A DNA stretch of 64,000 nucleotides from DATLZU01 sp035573855. Lineage in GTDB: Bacteria > Nitrospirota > Nitrospiria > Nitrospirales > Nitrospiraceae. Location of the stretch: NCBI GenBank assembly GCA_035573855.1, contig DATLZU010000039.1, positions 40,885 to 104,884 of the forward strand, given 5' to 3'. The first letter of the stretch is position 1. Each line of letters begins with the position of its first letter. Both the position numbers and the translations under genes were made by a program. Below the pieces are notes generated by a model. The model had not been told where the DNA came from and searched no databases. It was given only the letters and a program-made list of their open reading frames with translations. Positions 43,405 through 53,002 of the stretch are shown here, piece by piece.

Positions 43405-46116
43405 ATGGCACTGAAACCGGCGACGAATCCTGAAGTCGAAGCGGCGACGATCGAACTGACGATCGACGGCCGGACCGTGACGGCCAAGGACGGAGTCTCC
43501 CTGTACGACGTCATCGCCAGCACGGGCAAGATCATTCCCGCCATGTGTTATCACTACACCTTCGATCCGTTCGGGTCCTGCGGGATGTGTCTGGTGATGC
43601 AGGAGGGCAAGAAAGCGCCCGTCCGGTCCTGCACGGCCAAGGCAACGGCCGGCATGGTCATCCGCACAGAAGGGGAGGATTTGTTCCAGGCCAGAAAGAA
43701 GGCGGTCGAGAAACACCTCTCGGTTCACCCGTTGGACTGTCCGGTGTGCGACGCCGACGGCCACTGCGAACTGCAGGACATGGCTTTTCTCCACGGCGTA
43801 ACGAACCTCGCCAACGCCAAGCAGAAATTCATCCCGGAGGACACGCGCAGCCTGGTCCTGGACTTCAACATGAACCGCTGCATCGCCTGCGCCGAATGCA
43901 TCAACGTCTGCAAGGACGTGCTGATGATCGACGCCTTGCAGTTCATGAAGAAGGGCGGCTTCAACCAGGTGGTGGCCAAAGGCGATCTTCCGCTCGCCTG
44001 CGAATTCTGCGGGGACTGCCTGGCAGTCTGCCCGGTGGGAGCGATCACGAACAAATATTCCAAGTACCGGTACAAGCCCTGGCAGATGAAGAAGACCATG
44101 ACCACCTGCAACTACTGCGGGGACGGCTGCCAGATGTACTTGGAGACCAAGGATTCGGAGGTCATTCGCGTGACCTCGCCGCTGTCCTGGAAAAACAAGT
44201 GGGGCGACCGCGCGGAGACCGCCAAGGGTCACGGCGGGCTGTGCGTGCGGGGACGCTTCGGATTTCAATATCTCGACAGCGACACCCGGTTGAGGCAGCC
44301 GCTTGTCCGCAAGGCCAATCGGCTAGTGGAAACGCCCTGGCTTGAGACCATGTCCGCGCTCGTGTCTCGCCTGGCCGAGATCAAGGCGATGCACGGCCCT
44401 CAGGCGGTAGCCGGTTTGATTACGGCCCGCTGCACAAACGAAGAACTCTATCTCTTCCAGAAGCTCATGCGGGCGGTGATCGGCACCAATCAGCTCGACA
44501 GCAGTGCGCGCTATGGGCATCTCAACTTCGTCCACGCCGCCCGGCGCGCGCTTGGCGTCGGTCGGATGGCCAACGATTGGGAAGACATTACCAAGGCCAA
44601 AGCGATCCTCTTAGTCGGCAGCAACATCACCGAAACCAACCCGCTCACCGCCGTGCGCGTCAAAGAGTCGATCCGCGTCTACAAATCGCAGGTCATCGTC
44701 GTGGACTCCGCCAACACCAACATCGCCAAGCTGGCATCCCATCCCCTGCTGATCAAGCCGGGTACCGAGGGACTGTTCATCGACGGGTTGGTCAAGTCGG
44801 TCATCGACCAGGACCTGGTGGACGAAGAGGCGACCGGTCAGCATCCGGAGGCGTTCGCCGCGCTCAAAGAAGCGGCCGCCGGGATTTCGCTCGAACAGAT
44901 CGCCGACCGCACCGGCGTCGCGGGCGAACAAATCCGCGAAGCCGCGACGATCTTCGCTGAAGCGACGCGGGCTATCGCCCTCTGCGCGGAAGGCGTCGTG
45001 CGGCGGGCGAACGGGTACCAAAACGTGCTCAAGCTGATCGACCTGGCCTGGGTGACCGGCAAACTCGGTCGGCCCGGATGCGGCGTGGGCACGCTCACCG
45101 AGGAAAACAACGAGCAAGGCGCGGTGGACATGGGTGTGGCTCCGGAGTTTTTACCGGGCCAGGCACGCTTCGACGACCCGGCCGCGCGTGAGCGGTTCGC
45201 CAAGGCCTGGGACGCCCCACTGCCGCCCGTCGGCACGGGGGCGACTCTCATGGAGATCCTGGCGCGCTGCCGGAGCGGGCAGATTAAAGCACTCTACCTC
45301 GTTGGTGAAAACCCGCTCGCCACGCTACCCGCGTCCGTCGACGTGAGAGCCGCATTGGATCGGCTCGACCTACTGATCTGCCAGGATCCCTTCCTGACGG
45401 AGACCGGGCAACTTGCCCACTTTGTGCTGCCGGCGTGCACCTACGCGGAAAAAGAAGGAACCTTCACCAATCTGGAAGGGAAGGTCCTGCGCGTGCGGCA
45501 GGCGATGGACCCTTTCGGCGAGAGCGTGCCCGACTGGCACATCATGACAGCGATGGCGAACGGGTTGGGTCGCCAATGGGAATACGAGACCGCGCAGGAT
45601 ATTCAGAACGAGATCATGAAACTCCTGCCGGGGTACTACAATCTGGGGCAACCACGGAAGATCACCCCAAAACCGGAAGCGTCCTATCTCTCGAACGGCT
45701 ATGCGGCCGAGGTCAAGAGTCGTTACTCCTCAAACAGCACGCAGCGACTGGGGGCGGAGCACAACCATCGGTTCGGTTTGACGATAGGGCAAGTCCTCTA
45801 CCATTCCGGCAAGCTGTCCACCCAGGCCTCCGGACTGATCAAGATCGCTCCCAACACGGGGCGGCTTCGGATGAACCCGCAGGACATCGAACGACTCGGG
45901 CTCGGAGAGCACGCGAAAGTCAGGGTCACGTCGGAACGGGGATGGGTGGAACTTGGGGTGGAGGCCGATTGGGCCGTCATGCCGGGCACCTGCTTTTTCC
46001 CGGAGCATTTCAATCAGCCTCCGGTCAAGGACCTGATGCCGGTCGAGGTGGATCCGACCACCGGGGTTCCGTCTTTCAAGTTCGCATGGGTCAATATTGA
46101 AAAGGCCGGCGGTTAA
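43405..46116 (+). CDS. nuoG: NADH:quinone oxidoreductase subunit G
   Basis: 903 residues. The N-terminal [2Fe-2S] cluster uses C48, C59, C62 and C76. The His-ligated [4Fe-4S] site is H108, C112, C115 and C121. A pair of ferredoxin-type Cys sets lies at 159-169 and 199-209, and a further C235, C238, C242 set plus the Cys in GGLCVRG corresponds to N7. The remaining 650 residues are the molybdopterin-oxidoreductase-like domain. NuoG normally takes electrons from NuoE/NuoF, which are not encoded here. ATG 43405 follows CGGAGAG. Confidence 0.95.
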   Translation: MALKPATNPEVEAATIELTIDGRTVTAKDGVSLYDVIASTGKIIPAMCYHYTFDPFGSCGMCLVMQEGKKAPVRSCTAKATAGMVIRTEGEDLFQARKKAVEKHLSVHPLDCPVCDADGHCELQDMAFLHGVTNLANAKQKFIPEDTRSLVLDFNMNRCIACAECINVCKDVLMIDALQFMKKGGFNQVVAKGDLPLACEFCGDCLAVCPVGAITNKYSKYRYKPWQMKKTMTTCNYCGDGCQMYLETKDSEVIRVTSPLSWKNKWGDRAETAKGHGGLCVRGRFGFQYLDSDTRLRQPLVRKANRLVETPWLETMSALVSRLAEIKAMHGPQAVAGLITARCTNEELYLFQKLMRAVIGTNQLDSSARYGHLNFVHAARRALGVGRMANDWEDITKAKAILLVGSNITETNPLTAVRVKESIRVYKSQVIVVDSANTNIAKLASHPLLIKPGTEGLFIDGLVKSVIDQDLVDEEATGQHPEAFAALKEAAAGISLEQIADRTGVAGEQIREAATIFAEATRAIALCAEGVVRRANGYQNVLKLIDLAWVTGKLGRPGCGVGTLTEENNEQGAVDMGVAPEFLPGQARFDDPAARERFAKAWDAPLPPVGTGATLMEILARCRSGQIKALYLVGENPLATLPASVDVRAALDRLDLLICQDPFLTETGQLAHFVLPACTYAEKEGTFTNLEGKVLRVRQAMDPFGESVPDWHIMTAMANGLGRQWEYETAQDIQNEIMKLLPGYYNLGQPRKITPKPEASYLSNGYAAEVKSRYSSNSTQRLGAEHNHRFGLTIGQVLYHSGKLSTQASGLIKIAPNTGRLRMNPQDIERLGLGEHAKVRVTSERGWVELGVEADWAVMPGTCFFPEHFNQPPVKDLMPVEVDPTTGVPSFKFAWVNIEKAGG

Positions 46117-46166
46117 GAGTAAGCTCTTTCAGCTTTGCGCAGCCACAGTCCCGAGCGGAGACCAAG

Positions 46167-46754
46167 ATGAACGTCGGCGCCCTCGCGAAAAAAGTGCTTC
46201 AGGCCGCGTTGTTTTATGAAATCTGGGACGCAATGAAGGTGACCTTCAAGCACATGTTCCACCGTCCCATCACATTCCAGTATCCTCGCGAACATCGGAC
46301 CATCCCCGACACGCATCGGGGCGCGCTCGGGCTCCTGCGCTACGACGACGGTCAGGAACGGTGCGTCGGCTGCGACTTGTGCGAAGCTGCCTGCCCTTCC
46401 CACTGCATCAAAGTCATCAGTGCGGAGGACAAAACCCGGCCTCTTCAGCGATACGCCAGCGAGTTCTACATCGATATCACGAAGTGCGTCTTCTGCGGCT
46501 ATTGCGTGGAAGCCTGTCCGGTCAACGCCTTGGCCATGACCAAGATGTACGAATATTCTACCCACGACAAACGCCAACTGCTGTTCGACAAGAAGCGGCT
46601 TTACGAGATCGGCGAGCGCCATCTCGCTGACGCCAAGAAGTACTTGCAAGCGCATAACCAGGAAAAGGACGACGAGTGGAGCCGTGAATACCGATACTTT
46701 TTCCCCCAGTCGGTTCTCAAGCCCACGCAGCCGCCGCCTAAACATCTGAGCTGA
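46167..46754 (+). CDS. nuoI: NADH:quinone oxidoreductase subunit I (clusters N6a/N6b)
   Basis: 195 residues. Two ferredoxin motifs, CVGCDLCEAACPSHCI and CVFCGYCVEACPVNAL, bind the N6a and N6b [4Fe-4S] clusters. An N-terminal amphipathic helix (LQAALFYEIWDAMKVTFKHM) anchors it to the membrane arm. It starts only 50 bases after nuoG, where nuoH is normally found. Confidence 0.96.
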   Translation: MNVGALAKKVLQAALFYEIWDAMKVTFKHMFHRPITFQYPREHRTIPDTHRGALGLLRYDDGQERCVGCDLCEAACPSHCIKVISAEDKTRPLQRYASEFYIDITKCVFCGYCVEACPVNALAMTKMYEYSTHDKRQLLFDKKRLYEIGERHLADAKKYLQAHNQEKDDEWSREYRYFFPQSVLKPTQPPPKHLS

Positions 46755-46764
46755 TCCGACCTGC

Positions 46765-47286
46765 ATGGTCCCGGTCTTTTTTGCCTATTTTTCCCTGGTG
46801 AGCATTGCAGCGGGAATTTTGACCGTCGCGTTGAAGAATCCCGTCCACTGCGGGCTCGCCTTGTTGACGCTGTTGCTGCACGTCGCCGGCCTGTTCGTGC
46901 TGCTCAACGCTGAATTTCTCTTCGCGGTGCAGATCATCGTGTACGCCGGCGCGATTTTGGTCCTCTACCTCTTCGTCCTGATGTTGCTCAATTTGAAGAC
47001 CGAAGAGCGGTACTTCCATACGCGCTACGCGCTGATCCTTTTCGCCACCGTCGGTATCGCCGGCGAACTGCTGCTCCTGGTGCTCCGGTCACCGTTCGGC
47101 GGATCGAAAGGCGACGCGCCGACGGAAGCGATTCTACAAAACGGCGCCAGCCATGCGGTCGGCATCAAGATGTTCAGCGATTACCTCCTGCCGTTCGAGA
47201 TTGTCGGGGTCTTCTTGCTAGGGGCGATCATCGGCGCGATCGTGCTCGCGAAGACGCCGACTTCCGTCGAAGGACGCGAAACGTGA
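46765..47286 (+). CDS. nuoJ: NADH:quinone oxidoreductase subunit J
   Basis: 173 residues, five membrane helices. The TM3 segment with the pi-bulge, FAVQIIVYAGAILVLYLFVLMLLN, is conserved. NuoJ couples quinone chemistry to the proton path in the membrane arm. A 92-base non-coding spacer separates it from nuoK. Confidence 0.94.
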   Translation: MVPVFFAYFSLVSIAAGILTVALKNPVHCGLALLTLLLHVAGLFVLLNAEFLFAVQIIVYAGAILVLYLFVLMLLNLKTEERYFHTRYALILFATVGIAGELLLLVLRSPFGGSKGDAPTEAILQNGASHAVGIKMFSDYLLPFEIVGVFLLGAIIGAIVLAKTPTSVEGRET

Positions 47287-47378
47287 CGGGGGAGGCCTTG
47301 GGGATGAGGGAATGAGAAGCGAAGCGGAGGCAGAGGTGTGAACGTCACCCGTGACGCTTCACGCCACGACATTCAGCC

Positions 47379-47681
47379 ATGGTTCCATTGAGCGCATACG
47401 TGGCCGTCAGTGCGATCCTGTTCGCCACCGGCTTGATTGGCGTGCTGATCCGCCGAAACTTCATCATCGTCCTGATGGCGGTGGAAATCATGCTGAACGC
47501 CGCTAACATCAACCTGGTGGCCTTCTCACATTACCTGGAGTCGATGGCTGGCCAGATCGTCGCCCTCTTTGTCATTGCCATTGCCGCGGGAGAAGCGGCG
47601 GTGGGTCTGGCCATCATCATCGTCGTGTTTCGAGGCAAGATTTCGACCAACGTGGACGAAATGAATTTGTTGAAGTGGTGA
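47379..47681 (+). CDS. nuoK: NADH:quinone oxidoreductase subunit K
   Basis: 100 residues, three membrane helices. Two buried Glu are visible: in IVLMAVEIMLNAANINLVAF and in AIAAGEAAVGLAI, the conserved proton-relay acids. Its stop lies one base before the nuoL start. Confidence 0.96.
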   Translation: MVPLSAYVAVSAILFATGLIGVLIRRNFIIVLMAVEIMLNAANINLVAFSHYLESMAGQIVALFVIAIAAGEAAVGLAIIIVVFRGKISTNVDEMNLLKW

Positions 47682-47682
47682 C

Positions 47683-49680
47683 GTGTTCGAGCTGCTCGTC
47701 GTTCTGATCCCGCTTTTGCCGCTGACGGCCGTGATCCTCAACGGCCTGTTCGGCCACCGCTATTCCCACGAGGCCGCACATAAGCTCGCCTGGGGGTCGG
47801 TCGGGCTGTCGTTTCTCTGCGCCGTCGGCGTTTTTGCCGACACGCTGAAGTCCGGCGGGGCCGCCCGCGAGGTGACGGCCTACCAATGGATCTTCGGCGG
47901 CGACCTGACGATCAACCTGGCTTTCCTGATCGATCCGCTGACCTGCATCATGCTGCTGGTCGTCACCGGCGTGGGCTTCCTTATCCACGTCTATTCCGTC
48001 GGGTACATGCACGGCGAAGAGGGATTCACCCGCTTCTTTACTTACATGAACCTTTTCATGGTCTCCATGTTGCTGCTGGTGATGGGCAACAACTATGCGG
48101 TACTGTTCATTGGGTGGGAAGGCGTCGGACTTTGCTCGTATCTGTTGATCGGCTACTATTACGACCGCGTGTCGGCCGCCAAGGCGGCGACCAAGGCCTT
48201 CGTCGTCAATCGGATCGGAGACGCCGGCTTCCTGCTCGCGATTTTCCTCGTCTTCGTCAATTTCAGGACCCTCGATTACACCCGGGTGTTCGCGCAGGCC
48301 GGGTCGCTGGCGCCCGAGACCGCCACTGCCATCGCACTCTGCCTGCTCATCGGCGCCGTCGGCAAGTCGGCGCAGATTCCGCTCTACACCTGGTTGCCCG
48401 ACGCCATGGAAGGACCGACGCCGGTCAGCGCACTCATCCATGCCGCCACGATGGTCACCGCCGGCGTGTACATGATCGTTCGCAATCACGTGATCTACGA
48501 TCTCTCGCCGGTCGCGATGACAGCGGTGGCGTGGATCGGGGGCGTCACGGCGCTTTTCGCCGCGACGATCGGCTTGGTGCAGACCGATATCAAGCGGGTA
48601 TTGGCCTACTCGACGGTGAGCCAGTTGGGGTACATGTTTCTCGGCTGCGGAATCGGCGCGTACGCCGCCGCTATTTTTCACCTCATGACCCATGCGTTCT
48701 TCAAGGCCTTGCTCTTCCTTTCCGCCGGCTCGGTGATCCATGCCCTCTCTGGCGAACAGGATATCCGCAAGATGGGCGGCCTCAAATCGAAGATCCCTTG
48801 GACGCACCGATTGTTCCTGATCGGAACCCTGGCCATCGCGGGCATCTTCCCTCTGGCCGGGTTCTGGAGCAAAGACGAGATCATGGCCCACGCGTTCACG
48901 CACCGGCACTACGGCCTGTACGCGATGGCCGCGCTAGGCGCGTTCCTCACGGCGTTCTATATGTTCCGCTTGACCTACCTCACGTTCTACGGTGAGTCGC
49001 GGGTGGCTCACCATACGGCCGAGCACATCCACGAGTCTCCGCCGGTGATGCTCGTACCCCTGGTCGTACTGGCGGCGCTGTCGGTCGTCGGCGGGTTCCC
49101 CGGCGTCCCGCCGGAGAACGGCTGGTTCCACCGTTTTCTCGCGCCCGTCACCGCCGCAGGCGCAGAAGCTCATGAACCGCATATCGGGGTGGTGCTGATG
49201 TTGATAGGCGTCGCCACCACGATCGCGCTCGCGGGGTGGGGGCTGGCCCATTATCTGTACAGCGTCCGTCCGGGGACAGCGGACAGATGGGCTGCACGCC
49301 TCTCATTAGCCTACGGGATGCTGTTGAACAAATACTATGTCGATGAGATCTACGACGCGCTGTTCGTCGAACCGACGAAGCGCCTGGGAATGCTGCTGGA
49401 TTGGTTCGACCGAACCGTTATCGACGGGATCGTCCGTGCGGTCGGCCAGTTCACGGAAACCGGTTCGGCCGTTAGCACCTGGATCGAGAAGCACGTCATC
49501 TACGGCGTCCTGAACGTCATCGGGTACGCCAATCACTTGGCCGCGCGGTCCTGGCGCCGGCTTCAGAGCGGCATGGTCCACCATTACGCGGCCATCATCG
49601 TCGCGGGGCTGTTCATCTTGGTCCATCTGATGCTCGTCTGGTGGACCGGGTCGTCTCCCATCGGGATCGCGTTACGGTAA
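47683..49680 (+). CDS. nuoL: NADH:quinone oxidoreductase subunit L, with an extended C-terminus
   Basis: 665 residues from GTG 47683. It has the antiporter-like core with Glu in FIGWEGVGLCSYLLIG and Lys in VGKSAQIPLYTWLPDAMEGP. After the core comes the lateral helix HL and a final anchor. From FVEP (start of HL) to the last helix (HHYAAII) there are about 79 residues, against about 50 in E. coli NuoL as I remember it, so HL is lengthened by roughly 25-30. Such an extension fits a membrane arm with one extra pump subunit. Confidence 0.95.
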   Translation: MFELLVVLIPLLPLTAVILNGLFGHRYSHEAAHKLAWGSVGLSFLCAVGVFADTLKSGGAAREVTAYQWIFGGDLTINLAFLIDPLTCIMLLVVTGVGFLIHVYSVGYMHGEEGFTRFFTYMNLFMVSMLLLVMGNNYAVLFIGWEGVGLCSYLLIGYYYDRVSAAKAATKAFVVNRIGDAGFLLAIFLVFVNFRTLDYTRVFAQAGSLAPETATAIALCLLIGAVGKSAQIPLYTWLPDAMEGPTPVSALIHAATMVTAGVYMIVRNHVIYDLSPVAMTAVAWIGGVTALFAATIGLVQTDIKRVLAYSTVSQLGYMFLGCGIGAYAAAIFHLMTHAFFKALLFLSAGSVIHALSGEQDIRKMGGLKSKIPWTHRLFLIGTLAIAGIFPLAGFWSKDEIMAHAFTHRHYGLYAMAALGAFLTAFYMFRLTYLTFYGESRVAHHTAEHIHESPPVMLVPLVVLAALSVVGGFPGVPPENGWFHRFLAPVTAAGAEAHEPHIGVVLMLIGVATTIALAGWGLAHYLYSVRPGTADRWAARLSLAYGMLLNKYYVDEIYDALFVEPTKRLGMLLDWFDRTVIDGIVRAVGQFTETGSAVSTWIEKHVIYGVLNVIGYANHLAARSWRRLQSGMVHHYAAIIVAGLFILVHLMLVWWTGSSPIGIALR

Positions 49681-49702
49681 AGCGCGCAAAGGGCGTTGCG
49701 TC

Positions 49703-51343
49703 ATGTTGGAAGAATTCAGCGCAGGGTTCCCCATTCTCTCCTGTCTGCTCTTCCTTCCGTTGCTCGGCGCCGCGGCGCTGTGGTGGCTGGAGGATGAGGA
49801 CCTGGTGAAGGTCACGGCCCTGGCGGTCTCGTTGCTGGAGCTGGCGCTCGCCGTGTTCGTGCTCCTGCGCTTCGTGCCAGAATCGCCGGCCATGCAGTTC
49901 ACGGAGCGGGCACGGTGGATTCCTCCATTGGGGATCAGCTACCACCTGGCGGTGGACGGCATCAGCGTGTTGTTCGTCGGCTTGACGGCGTTCCTGACTG
50001 TGCTGATCGTGATCTATTCCTGGGAGACGGTCCGGCACCAGGCGAAGCTGTACCTGATGGCGCTGCTGGCGCTGGAGAGCACGATCATCGGAATCTTCGT
50101 CTCGCTCGACCTGATCCTCTTTTTCGTCTTTTGGGAGCTCATGCTGATCCCCAGCTATTTCTTGATCAAGCTCTGGGGCAGCGGACCCGAGCGGCACTAT
50201 GCAGCGCTGAAGTACGTTCTGTACACGTTGTTGGGCAGTGTCTTCATGTTGGTGGGGTTCGCCCTGCTCAACCTTAATTATCATCGGTGGGCTGTCACGC
50301 ATCATGTCGAACCGTCCTATTCGTTCGACCTGCTCGAGCTGCTCACGGTGCCGGTGCCGGTCGAGCAACAGGTGTTGATCTTCTGGCTGATCTTCCTGGG
50401 ACTGGCCTTCAAGGCCCCGGTGTTTCCCTTCCATACCTGGCTACCTGACGCCCTGCTCGAGGGCCCCATCGGAATGGCCGTGGTGCTGGCGGGGCTGAAG
50501 TTGGGCACCTACGGGTTCCTGCGATTCAGCATTCCGCTCCTGCCGGAGGCCTCCAGGAGCGAAGGCGTCGTGACGGTCGTGATGGCGCTGGCGCTTGCTG
50601 GAATTCTCTACGGCGCGATCACGGCTTTGATCCAGCCGGACTTTCGCCGGCTCCTGGCGTTCAGCAGCATCAGCCACCTGGGTTTCTGCGTGGTCGGGCT
50701 GTTCGCCCTGAACTTTCAAGGACTGCAAGGTAGCCTGCTCACGATGATCAATCTCGGCTTTACCACCGCCGGCTTGTTCTTCATCGCCGGATTCCTGTAC
50801 GCGAGGCGGCACAGCACGCAACTGCCGGCATTGGGAGGGGGACTTGCCAGGCAGGTGCCGCTGCTCGCCACGTTCCTGCTCATCATCGGCCTGGCGTCCA
50901 TCGGATTGCCCGGCACAAACGGGTTCGTGGGCGAGTTTTTGGTCCTCCTGGGAGCGTTCAAAGCCAAGTGGGTGTACGGGGCCATTGCGGTGACCGCGGT
51001 CATTTTCGGAGCAGCCTATTTTCTGTGGTATTACGAGCGGTTAATGATGGGGCCTTTGACAATGGGCCCCGGACAGGCGATGCCCGATCTGCACGGTCGG
51101 GAGACCGCCATCGCAGTTTCCCTCTGCGTGATGATCCTTTGGATCGGGCTCTATCCCGCTCCGTTCCTACGGATGATGAACGGATCGGTCCAGGCGCTGA
51201 TGGACCGGCTGGAACGGGGCACGGTCGCGGAACTTCGGGGAGAGGTTAGGGGTCAGGCGCCGGGGGAGAGCATACCCATGGCGTCGATGTCTTCACCGCT
51301 TTCGTCTCCGCAACCCGCACGCGCCCACTCTGACGGGAACTAG
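49703..51343 (+). CDS. nuoM: NADH:quinone oxidoreductase subunit M, copy 1
   Basis: 546 residues, about 14 membrane helices. The pump residues are in place: Glu in FFVFWELMLIPSYFLI (TM5) and Lys in GLAFKAPVFPFHTWLPDALL (TM7). This is the canonical-looking copy. The C-terminal 50 residues are hydrophilic and Ser/Pro-rich. Copy 2 begins 4 bases after its stop. Confidence 0.95.
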   Translation: MLEEFSAGFPILSCLLFLPLLGAAALWWLEDEDLVKVTALAVSLLELALAVFVLLRFVPESPAMQFTERARWIPPLGISYHLAVDGISVLFVGLTAFLTVLIVIYSWETVRHQAKLYLMALLALESTIIGIFVSLDLILFFVFWELMLIPSYFLIKLWGSGPERHYAALKYVLYTLLGSVFMLVGFALLNLNYHRWAVTHHVEPSYSFDLLELLTVPVPVEQQVLIFWLIFLGLAFKAPVFPFHTWLPDALLEGPIGMAVVLAGLKLGTYGFLRFSIPLLPEASRSEGVVTVVMALALAGILYGAITALIQPDFRRLLAFSSISHLGFCVVGLFALNFQGLQGSLLTMINLGFTTAGLFFIAGFLYARRHSTQLPALGGGLARQVPLLATFLLIIGLASIGLPGTNGFVGEFLVLLGAFKAKWVYGAIAVTAVIFGAAYFLWYYERLMMGPLTMGPGQAMPDLHGRETAIAVSLCVMILWIGLYPAPFLRMMNGSVQALMDRLERGTVAELRGEVRGQAPGESIPMASMSSPLSSPQPARAHSDGN

Positions 51344-51346
51344 ACG

Positions 51347-52981
51347 ATGGCCGACTATACGCTGTTGTACATCTTGTTCGCGCCGTTTGTTGGGGCTATC
51401 GCGCTGGTGTTCGTCTCAAACCGGCAGGCGCTCTTGGTGCGCGGGATCGCCGCGGTCTCGGCCGGGATCTCGCTGCTCGCGTCGTTTTACCTCTTCTACG
51501 CCTACGACCCCGTCAAGGGCGGGTTCCAATTCGTCTGGCGGCACGAATGGTCCAGGCAACTCGGCGTGTCTCTCTACCTCGGCGTGGACGGCATCGGTAC
51601 CCCGTTGGTCCTGGCCTCTTCCATTCTGCTGTTCGCCGGCATCTTCGTCTCCTGGCACATCAAGGACCGCACCAAGGAGTTCTACATCTCGCTCCTGGTA
51701 TTGGCCGCCGCGACGATCGGCGTCTTCATGTCGCTGGACCTCTTTTTCCTCTATTTCTTCTACGAGATGTCCGTGATCCCCATGTACCTCCTGCTCGGTA
51801 TCTGGGGGAGTCACACCAAGGGCTATCTTGAAATGACCGACCCTGAGGGGCTGAAAAAGCGGGACTCCGTCGGTTTCATCTTCAATTTCGCCTCGAACAG
51901 CAAGGAATACGCGGCGATGAAGCTGACGCTGTTCCTCTCGGCGGGAGCGGTTGTCGCGCTGATGGGGATCCTCCTGATCTACAAATTCTCCGGGCTCAAC
52001 ACGTTCGACATCCTGGTGCTGCGCGAGAAGGCGAAGTTCACCGGGCTGCTGGCGGACATCATCTGGCTCCTGATCTTTTTCGGCTTCGCCTCCATCGCAC
52101 CGATCTGGCCGTTGCACTCGTGGTCGCCGGTCGGCCATGCCGCCGCGCCCGCTGCCACGAGCATGTTGCACGCCGGTGTGCTGATGAAGCTGGGGCACTT
52201 CTCGATCATCCGGGTAGCCTTCGAAATCCTGCCGGAGACGACGCGGGAGCTGATGCCGATCGCCGCCGTGCTGTGCGTCTTCAGCATCATCTACGGCGGC
52301 TTCGTCGCCTTCTACGCCAAGGACACCAAGTACGTGATCGGTTATTCCAGCTCCAGTCACATGGGGTACGTGTTCCTCGGCATGGCAGCGCTGGATTACA
52401 TCAGCCTCACCGGCGCCGTGTTGTACATGTTCGCCCACGCCTTGGCGACGGGCATGCTCTTCGCCATGGCTGGCTGGGTCTACGACCAGACGCATTCGCG
52501 GGACATCCCCTCGCTGGGCGGACTGGTCAACCGCATGCCGTTCATCGCGGGATGTTTCATCGTGGCCTGCATGGCCTCGATCGGCATGCCAGGCACGGTG
52601 AACTTCATCGCCGAAATCATGATCATCGTGGGCAGTTGGAGCAAGTACCCGCTGCAGGTCCTCGTCGCTGTGGTCGGCATCGTGCTCACGATGGCCTATC
52701 TCTTCCGGATGATGCGCGGAGTCTTTTACGGACCGATGTCGCAGCACTACAGCCACGCCCATGACGCGGTGGCGGCCGTCGACCGACTGCCGTTGCTCTT
52801 GATGATCGCCTGCAGCGTCGGCTTCGGCATTTTCCCCGGACATTTTTATTCGGTGATCCGATCCGGTGTCGATCCAGTGATCGCGCGCATCACGCAGGTG
52901 GTGCCGGTCGCGTCGGCGGAACCGGACAATAGTCCTCAGCTCCCAGCGGCGAGCGAAAAGCGCGTGGCAAGCAGCGAGTAG
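51347..52981 (+). CDS. NADH:quinone oxidoreductase subunit M, copy 2 (TM7 Lys replaced)
   Basis: 544 residues, again an antiporter-like subunit. The TM5 Glu is kept (LYFFYEMSVIPMYLLLG). TM7 reads GFASIAPIWPLHSWSPVGHA where the family has FAxKxPxxPxHxWLPDA, so the pump Lys is Ile and the LPDA box is lost. A charged loop after TM5 (about 158-185, with EMTDPEGLKKRDS) is an insertion not seen in copy 1. The later Lys in LHAGVLMKLG is kept. It lies between copy 1 and nuoN, as in double-NuoM complex I operons. Whether it pumps protons is open. Confidence 0.93.
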   Translation: MADYTLLYILFAPFVGAIALVFVSNRQALLVRGIAAVSAGISLLASFYLFYAYDPVKGGFQFVWRHEWSRQLGVSLYLGVDGIGTPLVLASSILLFAGIFVSWHIKDRTKEFYISLLVLAAATIGVFMSLDLFFLYFFYEMSVIPMYLLLGIWGSHTKGYLEMTDPEGLKKRDSVGFIFNFASNSKEYAAMKLTLFLSAGAVVALMGILLIYKFSGLNTFDILVLREKAKFTGLLADIIWLLIFFGFASIAPIWPLHSWSPVGHAAAPAATSMLHAGVLMKLGHFSIIRVAFEILPETTRELMPIAAVLCVFSIIYGGFVAFYAKDTKYVIGYSSSSHMGYVFLGMAALDYISLTGAVLYMFAHALATGMLFAMAGWVYDQTHSRDIPSLGGLVNRMPFIAGCFIVACMASIGMPGTVNFIAEIMIIVGSWSKYPLQVLVAVVGIVLTMAYLFRMMRGVFYGPMSQHYSHAHDAVAAVDRLPLLLMIACSVGFGIFPGHFYSVIRSGVDPVIARITQVVPVASAEPDNSPQLPAASEKRVASSE

Positions 52982-53002
52982 TTCCCAGCAAGGAAACGAT
53001 TC

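Noticed and set aside
47617..48909. 430-codon minus-strand frame, rich in Asp, His, Glu and Gln
   Set aside because: It is the mirror of the nuoL coding strand; the odd charged composition is typical of antisense frames of membrane proteins.
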